64,000 nt of DNA, from NCBI RefSeq assembly GCF_019375475.1, contig NZ_JAHXGQ010000005.1:186001-250000 (forward strand). Reading direction: 5' to 3'. Below the pieces are notes generated by a model. That model was not told the origin of the DNA, did no database searches, and saw nothing but the letters and a program-made list of their open reading frames with translations. The position numbers and the translations under genes were made by a program. The DNA is from Saccharothrix obliqua (lineage in GTDB: Bacteria > Actinomycetota > Actinomycetes > Mycobacteriales > Pseudonocardiaceae). Shown piece after piece: positions 51,483 through 59,932 of this stretch (the stretch's first letter is position 1; the number at the start of each line of letters is the position of its first letter).

Positions 51483-52271
51483 TCACGGCTCGTCCGGCGC
51501 CGTGCCGGGCGGCAGGTCGAGCCACGACCGCGCGCGCCGGGCCTGCTCGTCGGGCAGCTCGGGCAGGGCGCGGCGCAGCCGGCGGCGGCCCGCGGCCTCG
51601 TCGCCCGCGAGCCACACCGCGCGGGCCAGTTCGACGCGTGCGGCCGACCGGTCCGGCGTGGGCGGCAGGTCGGCGAACACCTTCTCGGCGCGGGTCAGGT
51701 AGTTGACGGCGGTGTCCGGTCGGCCCACCTCCACCATGAGCGTGCCGAGGTGGGCCAGGGCGCGGGCCACGCCGTCCGGCCGCCCGGCGCGGATGCGCAG
51801 CTCCAGCACCTCGTCCGCGCAGCCGATCACGCGGTGCGGCCTGCCCTGCGCCCGGTAGGTCGCGGCGAGCGAGTCGAGCGCGGCGGCGGTCGCGTCCGGG
51901 TCGTCGAGCAGCCGCCGGACGGCCAGTTCCCGCACGCCCAGCGCGACCGCGTGCCGGAGCAGGCCACGTGCCCGCAGGGCCTCCGCGCCCACGCGCAACG
52001 CCGTCGCGAGCGGACCGGACCGGGGCAGTGCGGCGGACAGCGGCGTCGCCACGTCGTACAGGCCGCGCCACCACGCCTCGTCGGCGTCCGCCGGCAGTGC
52101 CGCCCACGCGTGCGCGTAGAGGGTGAGCGCGTCGTCGTCGCCCACCGCCACCGCGGCGACCAGCTCGGCGTGGTGGGCGGTGAACCACTCGGCGGTGGTG
52201 CGCGGCGGTTCCGGGACGCCGTGGCCGAGGCGCAGCACGCCCCGCAGCAACCGCCTGGCCTGCTCGCTCAC
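51483..52271 (-). CDS. TPR-containing protein
   Basis: 262 aa from GTG 52271. Helical repeats about 35 residues apart (GLYDVATPLSAALPRSGPLA, LDSLAATYRAQGRPHRVIGC, ALAHLGTLMVEVGRPDTAVN) match TPR-like units. Cytoplasmic. It is convergent with the Fic-like gene, 4 bases between stops. It could be a partner-binding scaffold; no catalytic motif is visible. Confidence 0.82.
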   Translation of the reverse strand: MSEQARRLLRGVLRLGHGVPEPPRTTAEWFTAHHAELVAAVAVGDDDALTLYAHAWAALPADADEAWWRGLYDVATPLSAALPRSGPLATALRVGAEALRARGLLRHAVALGVRELAVRRLLDDPDATAAALDSLAATYRAQGRPHRVIGCADEVLELRIRAGRPDGVARALAHLGTLMVEVGRPDTAVNYLTRAEKVFADLPPTPDRSAARVELARAVWLAGDEAAGRRRLRRALPELPDEQARRARSWLDLPPGTAPDEP

Positions 52272-52398
52272 CCGCCGCCGTCCTTCCCGGTCCGCGCCAC
52301 GCGGCCCGCGTCCACCTCTCGTCCCACCGCCCGGTTACTCAGTGTGAGCCACCGGGCGGAGTTCCGGACACCGCCGAAACGCCGGTCCGGGGCGGCCC

Positions 52399-52638
52399 TC
52401 AATGATCCCGGTCCGACGCCTGGACGACTTCGAAGAGGTCGTCGAACTGCATCGGGGCGAGCGCGGTGAGCGCGCCCCCGATGAACGCGGGACCCGGTCG
52501 CAGGTCGCCGCTCAGCACGCGGGCGACCGTCGACCGGTTCACCTCCATGGCCTTGGCCAGCGCGTAGTCCGACGTGAAGCCGGCCAGCAACGCGGCCTTG
52601 GCGAACACCTTGGTGCGCAGCCTGATCGTCTTCGGCAT
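52399..52638 (-). CDS. Small HTH protein
   Basis: 79 aa from ATG 52638 with GAGGGGG before it. HTH: KAALLAGFTSDYALAKAMEV then NRSTVARVLSGDLRPGPAFI. It is divergent from another XRE-type gene with a 158-base gap full of inverted repeats. Likely a transcriptional regulator that acts on that gap. The C-terminal LTALAPMQFDDLFEVVQASD looks like a short dimerisation helix. Confidence 0.8.
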   Translation of the reverse strand: MPKTIRLRTKVFAKAALLAGFTSDYALAKAMEVNRSTVARVLSGDLRPGPAFIGGALTALAPMQFDDLFEVVQASDRDH

Positions 52639-52796
52639 GGCCCCCTCGCTGTCCCTTGTGGTCGCACAACACTTGTTCTGTTGGCAGAACACTAGCTCTG
52701 GTTGTTCGCACGCAACGACCGTTGTGCGCAAACGACCAGGTGAACGTGTTGGTAGCGCGTTGCCAACGTTGTGTGTACGCGACTAACATGCGTGCC
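52639..52796. promoter_or_regulatory. Repeat-rich divergent control region
   Basis: Inverted repeats: TGTTCTG-TTGG-CAGAACA (near 52674-52691), CAACG-AC-CGTTG (near 52722-52733), GTTGG and CCAAC about 10 bases apart, and CAACGTTG (near 52764). Several AT-richer stretches give possible -10s. Two divergent HTH genes most likely regulate each other here. Confidence 0.5.
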
Positions 52797-53114
52797 ATGG
52801 ATGAAAACGCTGCTCCGGACTGGTGGGCGTGGCTCACCGCCCGGAGGGAGGACGCCGGCATGACGACCGGCGAGCTGGCGCGTGGTCTGGGCGTCGACCG
52901 GAGCCGGTTGACGGACTACCGCGCGGGTGGTCGGCCGTCGGTGGCGACCGCGCGCCGTGCGGCGCTGCTGTTCCGGGTCGACCCGGTGGCCGTGCTGGTC
53001 GCGGGTGGGCTGCTGACCGCCGAGGAGGCCGGGTTGCGCCGGGCCCGGCCCGACCCGGCCGAGCTGGGTGACGACGAGTTGATCGCCGAACTGCGCCGGC
53101 GCGTGAAGAAGTGA
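52797..53114 (+). CDS. XRE-family HTH protein
   Basis: 105 aa. HTH: WLTARREDAGMTTGELARGL then GVDRSRLTDYRAGGRPSVAT. C-terminal helix PAELGDDELIAELRRRVKK is typical of XRE proteins in Pseudonocardiales. ATG 52797 is used; ATG 52788 would add MRA. A weak or leaderless start is likely, as no Shine-Dalgarno is seen. It is paired divergently with the 79-aa HTH gene. Confidence 0.84.
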   Translation: MDENAAPDWWAWLTARREDAGMTTGELARGLGVDRSRLTDYRAGGRPSVATARRAALLFRVDPVAVLVAGGLLTAEEAGLRRARPDPAELGDDELIAELRRRVKK

Positions 53115-53296
53115 GCCGGGTGGTGGTCCGCGCCGGAGGGTTTCCGGCGCGGCGGGGTCCGCCGCCGTCCCCTCGGGTGAGACGGTCCGTTACCTCGTGG
53201 ACGCGGTGTGTTCCCACGTGGGCTTCGTCATGCCATCGTGGGTTTACCAACGATTGGTCTGGACCTTCGCGTCCGGAGGCGAAAGGACGTGGATAG

Positions 53297-54295
53297 ATGC
53301 GTGGCACCACCGTGTTACCGGGCACGCCCTGCCAGACACCGCGCGCCGGTGAGTTGCCGATGCACCGCTTGGAGGTGCCGGTGCCCAACGCCCTGCCGTT
53401 CTCCATCGGCACCTTCGACTCGATCGGTCCGCTGGCGCAGGCGGACTTCCCGCACCGGCACACGTTTCACGAGATCGTGTACGTCACCGGCGGCACCGGT
53501 GTGCACGTGGTCGACCTGGCCCGGTGGGAGCTGAGCCCACCCCACCTGTGCGTCATCGCGCCGGGTCAGGTGCACCACTGGGACACGCGTGACCTGGAAG
53601 GCTTCGTCATCCTGTTCACCGAGGACTTCCTGATCGACCACCCGGGCGACCGGGAGCTGCTGCGGCGGCTGAGCGAGCGGCCGTGGCTCACCCTCGACGC
53701 CGCGGACCACGCGAGCCTGCACGGCCTGGTCCGCGAACTCGACCACGAGTACCGGGCGCGTGCCGAGGGCGTCGAGTCCGTGCTGCGGTCCCTGCTGCAC
53801 GTGCTGATCGTGCGTGCGGCGCGGTTGCCGGAGACGCCGTCCGCGCCGCCGCCCGCGCGGACCGGCGCGGTCGCCGAGGAGTTCGCCCGGCTCGCGGGCA
53901 GGCCCGACGTGGACCTGTGGTCCGTGCGCGCCTACGCCGAGCGGATCGGCGTCACCCCCGGCTACCTCACCGAGGCGGTGAAGGCCGCCACCGGCCGCAC
54001 GCCGTCCGAACTGGTGCGCGAGTCGAGGGCCGCCGAGGCCAAGCGGTTGCTGGCCCGAACGGACCTGACCGTGCGGCAGATCGCCGGGCGCGTCGGGTTC
54101 GCGGACCCGGCGTACTTCTGCCGGTTCTTCCGGCGGGAGACGGGGGTGAGCCCCGGTGACTTCCGCCGGTCCGGCGACGTCCGGCGCGGTGTCGTCGGTG
54201 ACGCCGTTCACAGTTATGACCGCCCGCGAGATTCACCACGACCTACCGCTCAAGTCCATCGTCCGCGCCGACCGGCCTCCATAGGTTCGTTATGA
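53297..54295 (+). CDS. AraC-family regulator
   Basis: 332 aa. N-terminal cupin-like sensing domain (HRHTFHEIVYVTGGTGVHVV, LCVIAPGQVHHWDTRDLEGF), C-terminal AraC HTH pair (VRAYAERIGVTPGYLTEAVK, then RQIAGRVGFADPAYFCRFFR). An Arg/Pro-rich tail follows. AAAGGACG lies upstream of ATG 53297. Palindrome ACCAA-CGA-TTGGT (53246-53258) is about 40 bases before the start and could be an operator. The exported dioxygenase gene begins 35 bases after the stop, so it may be the target. Confidence 0.9.
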   Translation: MRGTTVLPGTPCQTPRAGELPMHRLEVPVPNALPFSIGTFDSIGPLAQADFPHRHTFHEIVYVTGGTGVHVVDLARWELSPPHLCVIAPGQVHHWDTRDLEGFVILFTEDFLIDHPGDRELLRRLSERPWLTLDAADHASLHGLVRELDHEYRARAEGVESVLRSLLHVLIVRAARLPETPSAPPPARTGAVAEEFARLAGRPDVDLWSVRAYAERIGVTPGYLTEAVKAATGRTPSELVRESRAAEAKRLLARTDLTVRQIAGRVGFADPAYFCRFFRRETGVSPGDFRRSGDVRRGVVGDAVHSYDRPRDSPRPTAQVHRPRRPASIGSL

Positions 54296-54330
54296 ATTCC
54301 CGAGACCGCCCACCCCCACGAGGAGCAGGC

Positions 54331-55194
54331 ATGGACACGCCTCTGGACGGCGACCAGAGCACCACCGAGGAATCGCCGGATTCCCGCAACCTCAGCCGCA
54401 GGCCGGTCCTGCGTGCCGCGCTGGCGGCGGGCGTGGCGGTTCCCGCCGCGCTGATGGGTGTGCCCGCGCTGGCCCGCACGATCCCCAGCACCGGCGGCAC
54501 GCTGGAGCCGACCCCGCAGTGCGACGACGGCGACGACCCGACGCCGCCGCAGACCGAGGGGCCGTACTTCAAGCCGAACTCGCCGCGACGCAGCTCGCTG
54601 GTCGACGCCAACACGGTCGGCACGCGCCTGACCGTCACCGGCTTCGTGTTCGGCCTGCGGTGCCAGCCGATCGCGAACGTGCTGCTGGACTTCTGGCAGG
54701 CGGACAACAACGGTGTGTACGACAACACCGGCTTCAAGTTCCGCGGCCACCAGTTCACGGACGCGCAGGGCAAGTTCACGCTGACGACGATCGTGCCGGG
54801 CCTCTACCCGGGTCGCACGCGGCACATCCACGTGAAGCTCCAGGCGCCCGGCCAGCGCGTGCTGACCACGCAGCTGTACTTCCCGAACGAGCCGCGCAAC
54901 AACACCGACACCATCTTCGACCCGCGCCTGCTCATGCAGGTGCGCAACGTCGGGCAGGGTCGGGAGGCGGTGTACGACTTCGTCCTGAACGTGCAGCAGA
55001 ACCCCAACCCCACCAGCGGGACGACGCCGACCACCACCAGCTCGGTGCCGGTCGGGACGTGGACCGCGGGCACGGCGTACTCGCCCGGTGCGAGCGTCAC
55101 GTACGGCGGCGTGAGCTACATCTGCCTCCAGTCCCACACGGCGCAGGCCGGCTGGGAGCCGCCGAACGTGCCGGCCCTGTGGCGCGTCGCCTGA
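54331..55194 (+). CDS. Exported intradiol dioxygenase with chitin-binding-like tail
   Basis: 287 aa from ATG 54331 (GAGGAG 5 bases upstream). N-terminal twin-Arg signal: NLSRRPVLRAALAAGVAVPA. The dioxygenase core has PQTEGPYFKPNSPRRSSLVD, ANVLLDFWQADNNGVYDN and LYPGRTRHIHVKL, the region of the two Fe(III) Tyr and His ligands, so it probably cleaves catechol-like rings outside the cell. A Thr-rich linker leads to a C-terminal CBM5/12-type module: TWTAGTAYSPGASVTYGGVS, then CLQSHTAQAGWEPPNVPALW. Dioxygenase plus carbohydrate/chitin-binding module is an unusual fusion. An upstream in-frame ATG at 54292 overlaps the AraC stop. Confidence 0.87.
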   Translation: MDTPLDGDQSTTEESPDSRNLSRRPVLRAALAAGVAVPAALMGVPALARTIPSTGGTLEPTPQCDDGDDPTPPQTEGPYFKPNSPRRSSLVDANTVGTRLTVTGFVFGLRCQPIANVLLDFWQADNNGVYDNTGFKFRGHQFTDAQGKFTLTTIVPGLYPGRTRHIHVKLQAPGQRVLTTQLYFPNEPRNNTDTIFDPRLLMQVRNVGQGREAVYDFVLNVQQNPNPTSGTTPTTTSSVPVGTWTAGTAYSPGASVTYGGVSYICLQSHTAQAGWEPPNVPALWRVA

Positions 55195-55310
55195 GCCTGA
55201 TCCGTCAGGCACGCGCGGCCCGGTAACCGATCGCGCCAGACCCTGCCATCGGCAGCAGTCCCGGCGCCGCGCGAGCGAGGACGGCGACGGCCGCCCCGCC
55301 CGGACCAGGA

Positions 55311-55347
55311 AGGCCCCCGGAGACGTCCGGGGGCCTTTCCTTTTCTC
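55311..55347 (+). terminator. Terminator after the dioxygenase gene
   Basis: AGGCCCCCGGA (55311-55321), loop GACG, TCCGGGGGCCT (55326-55336), then TTCCTTTTCTC. Confidence 0.85.
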
Positions 55348-55563
55348 GGGCCGTTTTCCGGCTCCCCTTCTCGCACGCGAGCCGTCTGAACTGTCCTAAG
55401 TGGACCGTGCTCGCCGCGTCCACTTCGTCCGGTTATGTCCCGCTCGACCAGTTCGCGGTTCCAGTTCCCGCCGTTCATCCGGTATCCAGTCGGCGGTAAC
55501 GACCAAGCCGGGTCGCGGCGATGCTCACACCAAACGCGCCGCCGAGCGTCGGGAGCACCGCCC

Positions 55564-56457
55564 ATGATCGAGAATTCGTCCGCGGGGTTGGTCGTGCTGC
55601 AAGCCGAAACCCCGGTAACCGTGACCGGGGAGGAGAACCACCAGCCGGAGCTGGCCCGTTACCCGGTGGCACCGGGCATGACCCGCCACGTGGTGGTGGA
55701 ACTGGCGTGGTGCGAGATCAAGTCCGGCAAGTACCAGGGTGAACGAGCCATCGAGGTCCGCCTGGACGGCGCCAGGGTGGGCGAACTGACCCACCTCATG
55801 TCCCGCCGCTACGCGCCCCTGTTGGTACAACTAGCCGCCCGCGGCAGCCGGGCGGGCTGCGAAGCCCTCCTCCAGGCGGGTGTCCGGGGCACCGAGGTAG
55901 TCCTCCGCCTGCCCCGCGAGGGAAACCTGACCCTGCCCCTGACTCCGGCCCCGGCAACCCCCTTGACGCCGGCCCCGGCCGTGCCCCCGCGCAAGTCGAG
56001 ACAGCCGATCTGGATAGCAGCGGCAGCGGTAGGCGCCGTACTCCTGATCGCGACGATCGCCAACAGCACCACCCCGCGCCCCACCGCGAACACCGCGCCC
56101 ACCACCCCTCTCTCCACCACCACCGCGGCCCCCACAACCACCACCACCGCTGCTCCAACCACCACCACGCCCTCACCCACGACAACCACCCAGCCACCGG
56201 CGGCCCCACCCCCGGTCACCCAACCCCCGGTAATCGCCCCTCCAGAACCCGCTCCGGCCCCGGTCGAGCCGCCACCAGTTCCGCAGTCCCCGTGCCACCC
56301 CAACTACGGCGGCTGCGTACCAATCGCCTCCGACGTCGACTGCGCAGGCGGCAAGGGCAACGGCCCGGAATACGTGCAAGGCCCCATCGACGTCCTCGGC
56401 CCGGACGTCTACGACCTGGACAACGACCACAACGGCGTCGCCTGCGAGCGCAACTGA
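55564..56457 (+). CDS. Membrane-anchored protein with Excalibur domain
   Basis: 297 aa from ATG 55564 (GGGAG 9 bases before). A cytoplasmic N-terminal domain of about 130 residues (ARYPVAPGMTRHVVVELAWC, GARVGELTHLMSRRYAPLLV) is followed by one membrane helix (PIWIAAAAVGAVLLIATIAN). Then comes a Thr/Pro linker of about 90 residues and a C-terminal Excalibur-type motif (CHPNYGGCVPIASDVDCAGG and DVYDLDNDHNGVACE) with the D-x-D-x-D-G-like calcium site. Topology: inside domain, outside Ca-binding end. Function unknown. Longer in-frame start at 55435 is not supported. Confidence 0.85.
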   Translation: MIENSSAGLVVLQAETPVTVTGEENHQPELARYPVAPGMTRHVVVELAWCEIKSGKYQGERAIEVRLDGARVGELTHLMSRRYAPLLVQLAARGSRAGCEALLQAGVRGTEVVLRLPREGNLTLPLTPAPATPLTPAPAVPPRKSRQPIWIAAAAVGAVLLIATIANSTTPRPTANTAPTTPLSTTTAAPTTTTTAAPTTTTPSPTTTTQPPAAPPPVTQPPVIAPPEPAPAPVEPPPVPQSPCHPNYGGCVPIASDVDCAGGKGNGPEYVQGPIDVLGPDVYDLDNDHNGVACERN

Positions 56458-56491
56458 GCACCCCGCGCCGGCGTGGGGCGGCGGTGCCCGG

Positions 56492-56926
56492 TCACTCGAA
56501 GGAACAGCCGGGGTTGGGCACGTCCACGGCAAGCGGTCGGCCGACCGGGTTCTGGTACAGCGCCTCAAGCACCAGCGGCGTGCTGCCCAGGTTCTGTCCG
56601 ATGTGGACATAACCCGGCCCGCTCGGCTCGGCGATGACCTGGCCGACGCGGTAGACGCCGTCGGGCGCGCAGGTGGAGTCGTAGTGGGTCAGCACGCCCT
56701 TCTTCACCAGCCCGTGCACGGGGCCGGGGTGGAAGTGCCAGCCCGTGCTGCCACCGGGTGCGATGGTGATCTCCTTGAGCACGTACTGGGTATCGCCAAC
56801 CACGCGGTCGAACACCGTGACCGAGGTGACGCCACGACCAGGCGTCGCGACCGCGGCCGGCAGCAGGGCGAAGAGCAGTCCGGCCACCGCCGCGGCGGTG
56901 AGCGCGAACCGGGATGCCACGCGCAT
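56492..56926 (-). CDS. Secreted small cupin
   Basis: 144 aa. Signal peptide MRVASRFALTAAAVAGLLFALLPAAVA, then a compact beta-barrel with TIAPGGSTGWHFHPGPVHGL, the cupin metal motif, and VHIGQNLGSTPLVLEALYQN. It may bind a metal or small ligand outside the cell. GGAAGGG precedes ATG 56926. Single gene. Confidence 0.87.
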   Translation of the reverse strand: MRVASRFALTAAAVAGLLFALLPAAVATPGRGVTSVTVFDRVVGDTQYVLKEITIAPGGSTGWHFHPGPVHGLVKKGVLTHYDSTCAPDGVYRVGQVIAEPSGPGYVHIGQNLGSTPLVLEALYQNPVGRPLAVDVPNPGCSFE

Positions 56927-57551
56927 GGGAACACCCTTCCGGGGCTCGGTTGTGTTGCGATCCCGAACATACTGAGCGGGCTGCCGAACGCCGCACCGCT
57001 CACCCACGTGCGCGACAGGGGTCCCACCCGCTGGCCCGCAGCCGCCACGCATCCGCGCGGATCCAACTGGACCGCGAGGTCGCCTCGAAGCCGGCGGTGG
57101 CATCCTTGACGTGGAGCCTCAGGATCGAGTCCCGATGGCGAGCCACGGCGGCTCGTCGTCCTCCGGCTTGCCGCCTTGCCGCTCGTTGCCGCATGCGCTT
57201 GATCTCGTAGAGCCGAGTGTCGGCGGTGCCTGCGCGACACAGCACGACGTGCCTAGTCGCGAGTGTAACTCTGCGTTCGGTGGCTGAGATCGATCCGATC
57301 AGGGCGGCGCTTCTCGCTGGAGCGGGCGGTGCGCACCGCGCCTCGAAAAGACGAGTCACCCCGGCTGTACGGCGTGCTGTCGCAGCCACCGCGACCCGGT
57401 GGCTGCGGCGTGGACATGCTGCCGAAGGTGTGCCAATCACGCCGACGGGCAGTCGGTGGCGATGGAGAAGCCGACCGCGGACCGACCGAAAAGTTCAGGC
57501 CCCGAGCGCATCACAGCAGCTCAGGGCCTGATTCACCCGGCGAAAGGTGAG
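56927..57551. other. 625-base region with no supportable gene
   Basis: Upstream of the cupin and downstream (on the minus strand) of tRNA-Arg. Several overlapping frames of 60-146 codons occur on both strands without family features, Shine-Dalgarno sites or consistent codon bias. It may contain decayed coding sequence. Confidence 0.55.
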
Positions 57552-57624
57552 TGCCCCCGGCAGGATTCGAACCTGCGACACACGGTTTAGGAAACCGATG
57601 CTCTATCCCCTGAGCTACGAGGGC
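57552..57624 (-). tRNA. tRNA-Arg (anticodon CCU)
   Basis: 73 nt. Acceptor stem GCCCTCG pairs with CGGGGGC plus discriminator A; D arm AGCTC...GAGC; anticodon stem CGGTT/AACCG with loop containing CCT (plus-strand AGG at 57589-57591); T arm GCAGG-TTCGAAT-CCTGC. CCA is not encoded. Reads AGG codons. Confidence 0.95.
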
Positions 57625-57802
57625 GCACGCCGCAGCGTACCGGGTCGGCCGGCCACGCGGTGGAGGCGGGGAGGGTTGCGCTGCGTGCACCCCCGCCGGG
57701 TGGGGAGTGGGCTGTTGGGGGGAAGTGGGGTGGGTCACCTTCCCGCCGGTTTGGGGATCCGGTAGGGAGGAGGCGTTGTGAGACTCCGGCGAAAGACATT
57801 CC

Positions 57803-58636
57803 ATGAGCGGTAGACCTTGGCCTGACTTCCGGCCCGGACCGATGGGCGCCCTGGCGGCCTGGTGGCGTCGGCGGTTCGCCCGGCGGGAGGAGTTCACGTT
57901 CGAACCGCCCTCCTCGTCGCACCAGCAGGTGTTCGAGACGCCGCTGCCCAGCGCCGTCTACGGGCTCGACTTCCGCGCCCGGTTCACTGTCCACTGGCGG
58001 CTCGACCTGACGTCCGGGGTTCGGCACAACGCGCCGCGCAGCGCGGCCATCAACGACATCGTGCGCCGCGCCAAGGCCGTCACCGAACGGGCCATGCTGG
58101 TGCACCACGCGGCGTTACAGCACCAGCTCGGCGACGAGCTGGCCGCGGAACGCCAGGTCGAGGGCACGCACGTGTGGGCACGTGCCGAAGGCGTCGAGCT
58201 GTCCGCCGACGAGGCGGACCTGGAGATGGCGCGCAAGCACATCGAACTGCTGCGCACCACCACGGTGCGCCAAGCGGAACGGGACGCGGAGCGGGCCGAG
58301 ATCCGCTACCTGCGGGACGAGGTGCTCACCGACCTCTCCACCGCCACGATCTGGTGGCTGTACCGCAGCGGCTACCAGGTGGAGCAGGCGGTCGCGCTCG
58401 CGCCGCAGCTCGACCAGCTCGTGCGGATCGCCGCGCAGCGCCGGGACGGCCACTGGGCGGAGACGCTGGTGACCTCGTTCGAGAGCGCGCTGCCGCGGCT
58501 GACCGACGGGCACCGGCAGGACCTGCGCCTGCACCTGGCCAAGGCGCTGGGCATCTACGGCGGCCCGGCGGTGGCGACGGAGTTCGCCGAGCAGGTGGGC
58601 CTGCCGCACCAGAACGGCGCCAAACCCCTGCCCTGA
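57803..58636 (+). CDS. Hypothetical protein, mixed beta then coiled-coil
   Basis: 277 aa. No signal peptide or membrane helix, though the N-terminus has a basic, Trp-rich patch (ALAAWWRRRFARREEF). About residues 45-75 form beta strands (AVYGLDFRARFTVHWRLDLT), then long helices (INDIVRRAKAVTERAMLVHH, ARKHIELLRTTTVRQAERDA). The order, strand core followed by coiled coil, superficially recalls SPFH/band-7 proteins, but I see no diagnostic motif. Function unknown. A terminator follows. Confidence 0.75.
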   Translation: MSGRPWPDFRPGPMGALAAWWRRRFARREEFTFEPPSSSHQQVFETPLPSAVYGLDFRARFTVHWRLDLTSGVRHNAPRSAAINDIVRRAKAVTERAMLVHHAALQHQLGDELAAERQVEGTHVWARAEGVELSADEADLEMARKHIELLRTTTVRQAERDAERAEIRYLRDEVLTDLSTATIWWLYRSGYQVEQAVALAPQLDQLVRIAAQRRDGHWAETLVTSFESALPRLTDGHRQDLRLHLAKALGIYGGPAVATEFAEQVGLPHQNGAKPLP

Positions 58637-58642
58637 CCCGGC

Positions 58643-58680
58643 GGAAGACCCCGGTCCCTGGGGGTGGACCGGGGTCTTCC
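58643..58680 (+). terminator. Intrinsic terminator
   Basis: Perfect 15-base stem GGAAGACCCCGGTCC / GGACCGGGGTCTTCC with loop CTGGGGGT, just after the preceding gene. Confidence 0.85.
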
Positions 58681-59260
58681 TGCGGGCCGGTCCGCGTGTC
58701 GCGGACCTCAAGCTCGTACTGCGAGTATCCGCACGCGCCGACGCCTTGGATACCGGTCATTCGTACGAATCCGGCCGCACCGGCGCGCGTCCGGAAAGCG
58801 TTGAATTCATCGTCCTGTGAGGACTCGTGCGCACTCCCGCTGTCCCGTGTGATGGACCGGTGGAATGCCGCCGACCGGGTTCTCCATCCACGGCCCTGCG
58901 TGGAACGGCCGGTGGTCCGCCGGCCCGTCCGCCCCAGCGGTGGCAGCGCCGGACAGCGCAGCCCGACGTGGTCCGCGCCGCCCGCCCGCGTTCACGGTCA
59001 ACGGCCCCGAACCCCGTGGTTTCGCCCGTCACGGGCAATGATCCGCGCTCTGTCCGGACGACCGCGCCTGCGCCCGGTGGCCGTGCCCGCGCCAGGAAGT
59101 TGCGCGGGTCCACTCGCGGTGACCGGTATTTCCTGGCAACTGTGAACAGGGTGTTCCGGTCGTGTTCCGTGGTGAGATAACGATGAATTAACGTCAGCTT
59201 GCGTGTTCGTGCGCGATGCTGGGCGGGCACGAACACGAAACGCCAACGCGGGGAGGCGTC
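58681..59260. other. 580-base region before the response regulator
   Basis: No gene I can support; frames are short and Arg-rich. The last 120 bases are AT-richer (GATAACGATGAATTAACG) and probably hold the response-regulator promoter, followed by a perfect hairpin at 59202-59237. Confidence 0.5.
59202..59237 (+). promoter_or_regulatory. Leader hairpin upstream of the response regulator
   Basis: CGTGTTCGTGC (59202-59212) and GCACGAACACG (59227-59237) form a perfect 11-base inverted repeat around a 14-base loop, ending 23 bases before the GTG start. Could be a binding site or an RNA structure in the leader. Confidence 0.5.
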
Positions 59261-59908
59261 GTGATCAAGGTGATGCTGGCCGATGACGAGGATCTCGTCC
59301 GGTCCGGCCTTCGCATGATCCTCAGCAGCGCCGGCGACATCGAGGTCGTGGCCGAATGCGATGACGGGCACCTGGTGGCCGACCTGGCCCGCCAGCACCG
59401 CCCGCACGTGGTGCTGCTCGACATCCGGATGCGTTCCTCGGACGGGCTGATGGCGTTGCGCCGGCTGCGCGCCATACCGGACCCGCCGCGGATCGCCATG
59501 CTGACCACGTTCGACGTGGACGAGTACGTGTCGGAGGCCCTGCGGCTGGGCGCGTCGGGCTTCCTGCTCAAGGACACCGAGCCGGAGCAGCTGGTGCGCG
59601 CGGTGCGCGACCTGGCGGCGGGCGGCGCGGTGCTCGACCCCGGTGTGGCGGCACGGGTGCTCGCGGCGGTCGCGGACGGTGAGCGGGCGGCGGAACCCGC
59701 TCGGCGGCTGCTGGCCTCGCTGTCCGAGCGGGAGCGCGAGGTGCTGGTCCTCATCGGACAGGGCATGTCGAACGCCGAGATCGGCGGCACGCTGCACCTG
59801 TCCGAGGCGACGGTGAAGGGCTACGTGTCGTCGGTGCTGGGCAAGATCGGTGCGGTGAACCGGGTGCAGGCGGCGCTGGTCGCGTTCCGCGGCGGGCTGA
59901 TCGCCTGA
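59261..59908 (+). CDS. NarL/FixJ-family response regulator
   Basis: 215 aa from GTG 59261 with GGGGAGG upstream. Receiver domain IKVMLADDEDLVRSGLRMIL with phosphoacceptor Asp54 (VVLLDIRM) and Lys in FLLKDTEPEQ. C-terminal LuxR HTH: LSEREREVLVLIGQGMSNAE, then HLSEATVKGYVSSVLGKIG. No histidine kinase is adjacent, so it is orphan within the window. Confidence 0.95.
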   Translation: MIKVMLADDEDLVRSGLRMILSSAGDIEVVAECDDGHLVADLARQHRPHVVLLDIRMRSSDGLMALRRLRAIPDPPRIAMLTTFDVDEYVSEALRLGASGFLLKDTEPEQLVRAVRDLAAGGAVLDPGVAARVLAAVADGERAAEPARRLLASLSEREREVLVLIGQGMSNAEIGGTLHLSEATVKGYVSSVLGKIGAVNRVQAALVAFRGGLIA

Positions 59909-59932
59909 CCGGTGCGGTGGTCGGGCGCCGGG

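Noticed and set aside
57000-57440. 146-codon minus-strand frame between cupin and tRNA-Arg
   Set aside because: No Shine-Dalgarno site, no family motif and Arg/Ala-rich composition; not supported as a gene.
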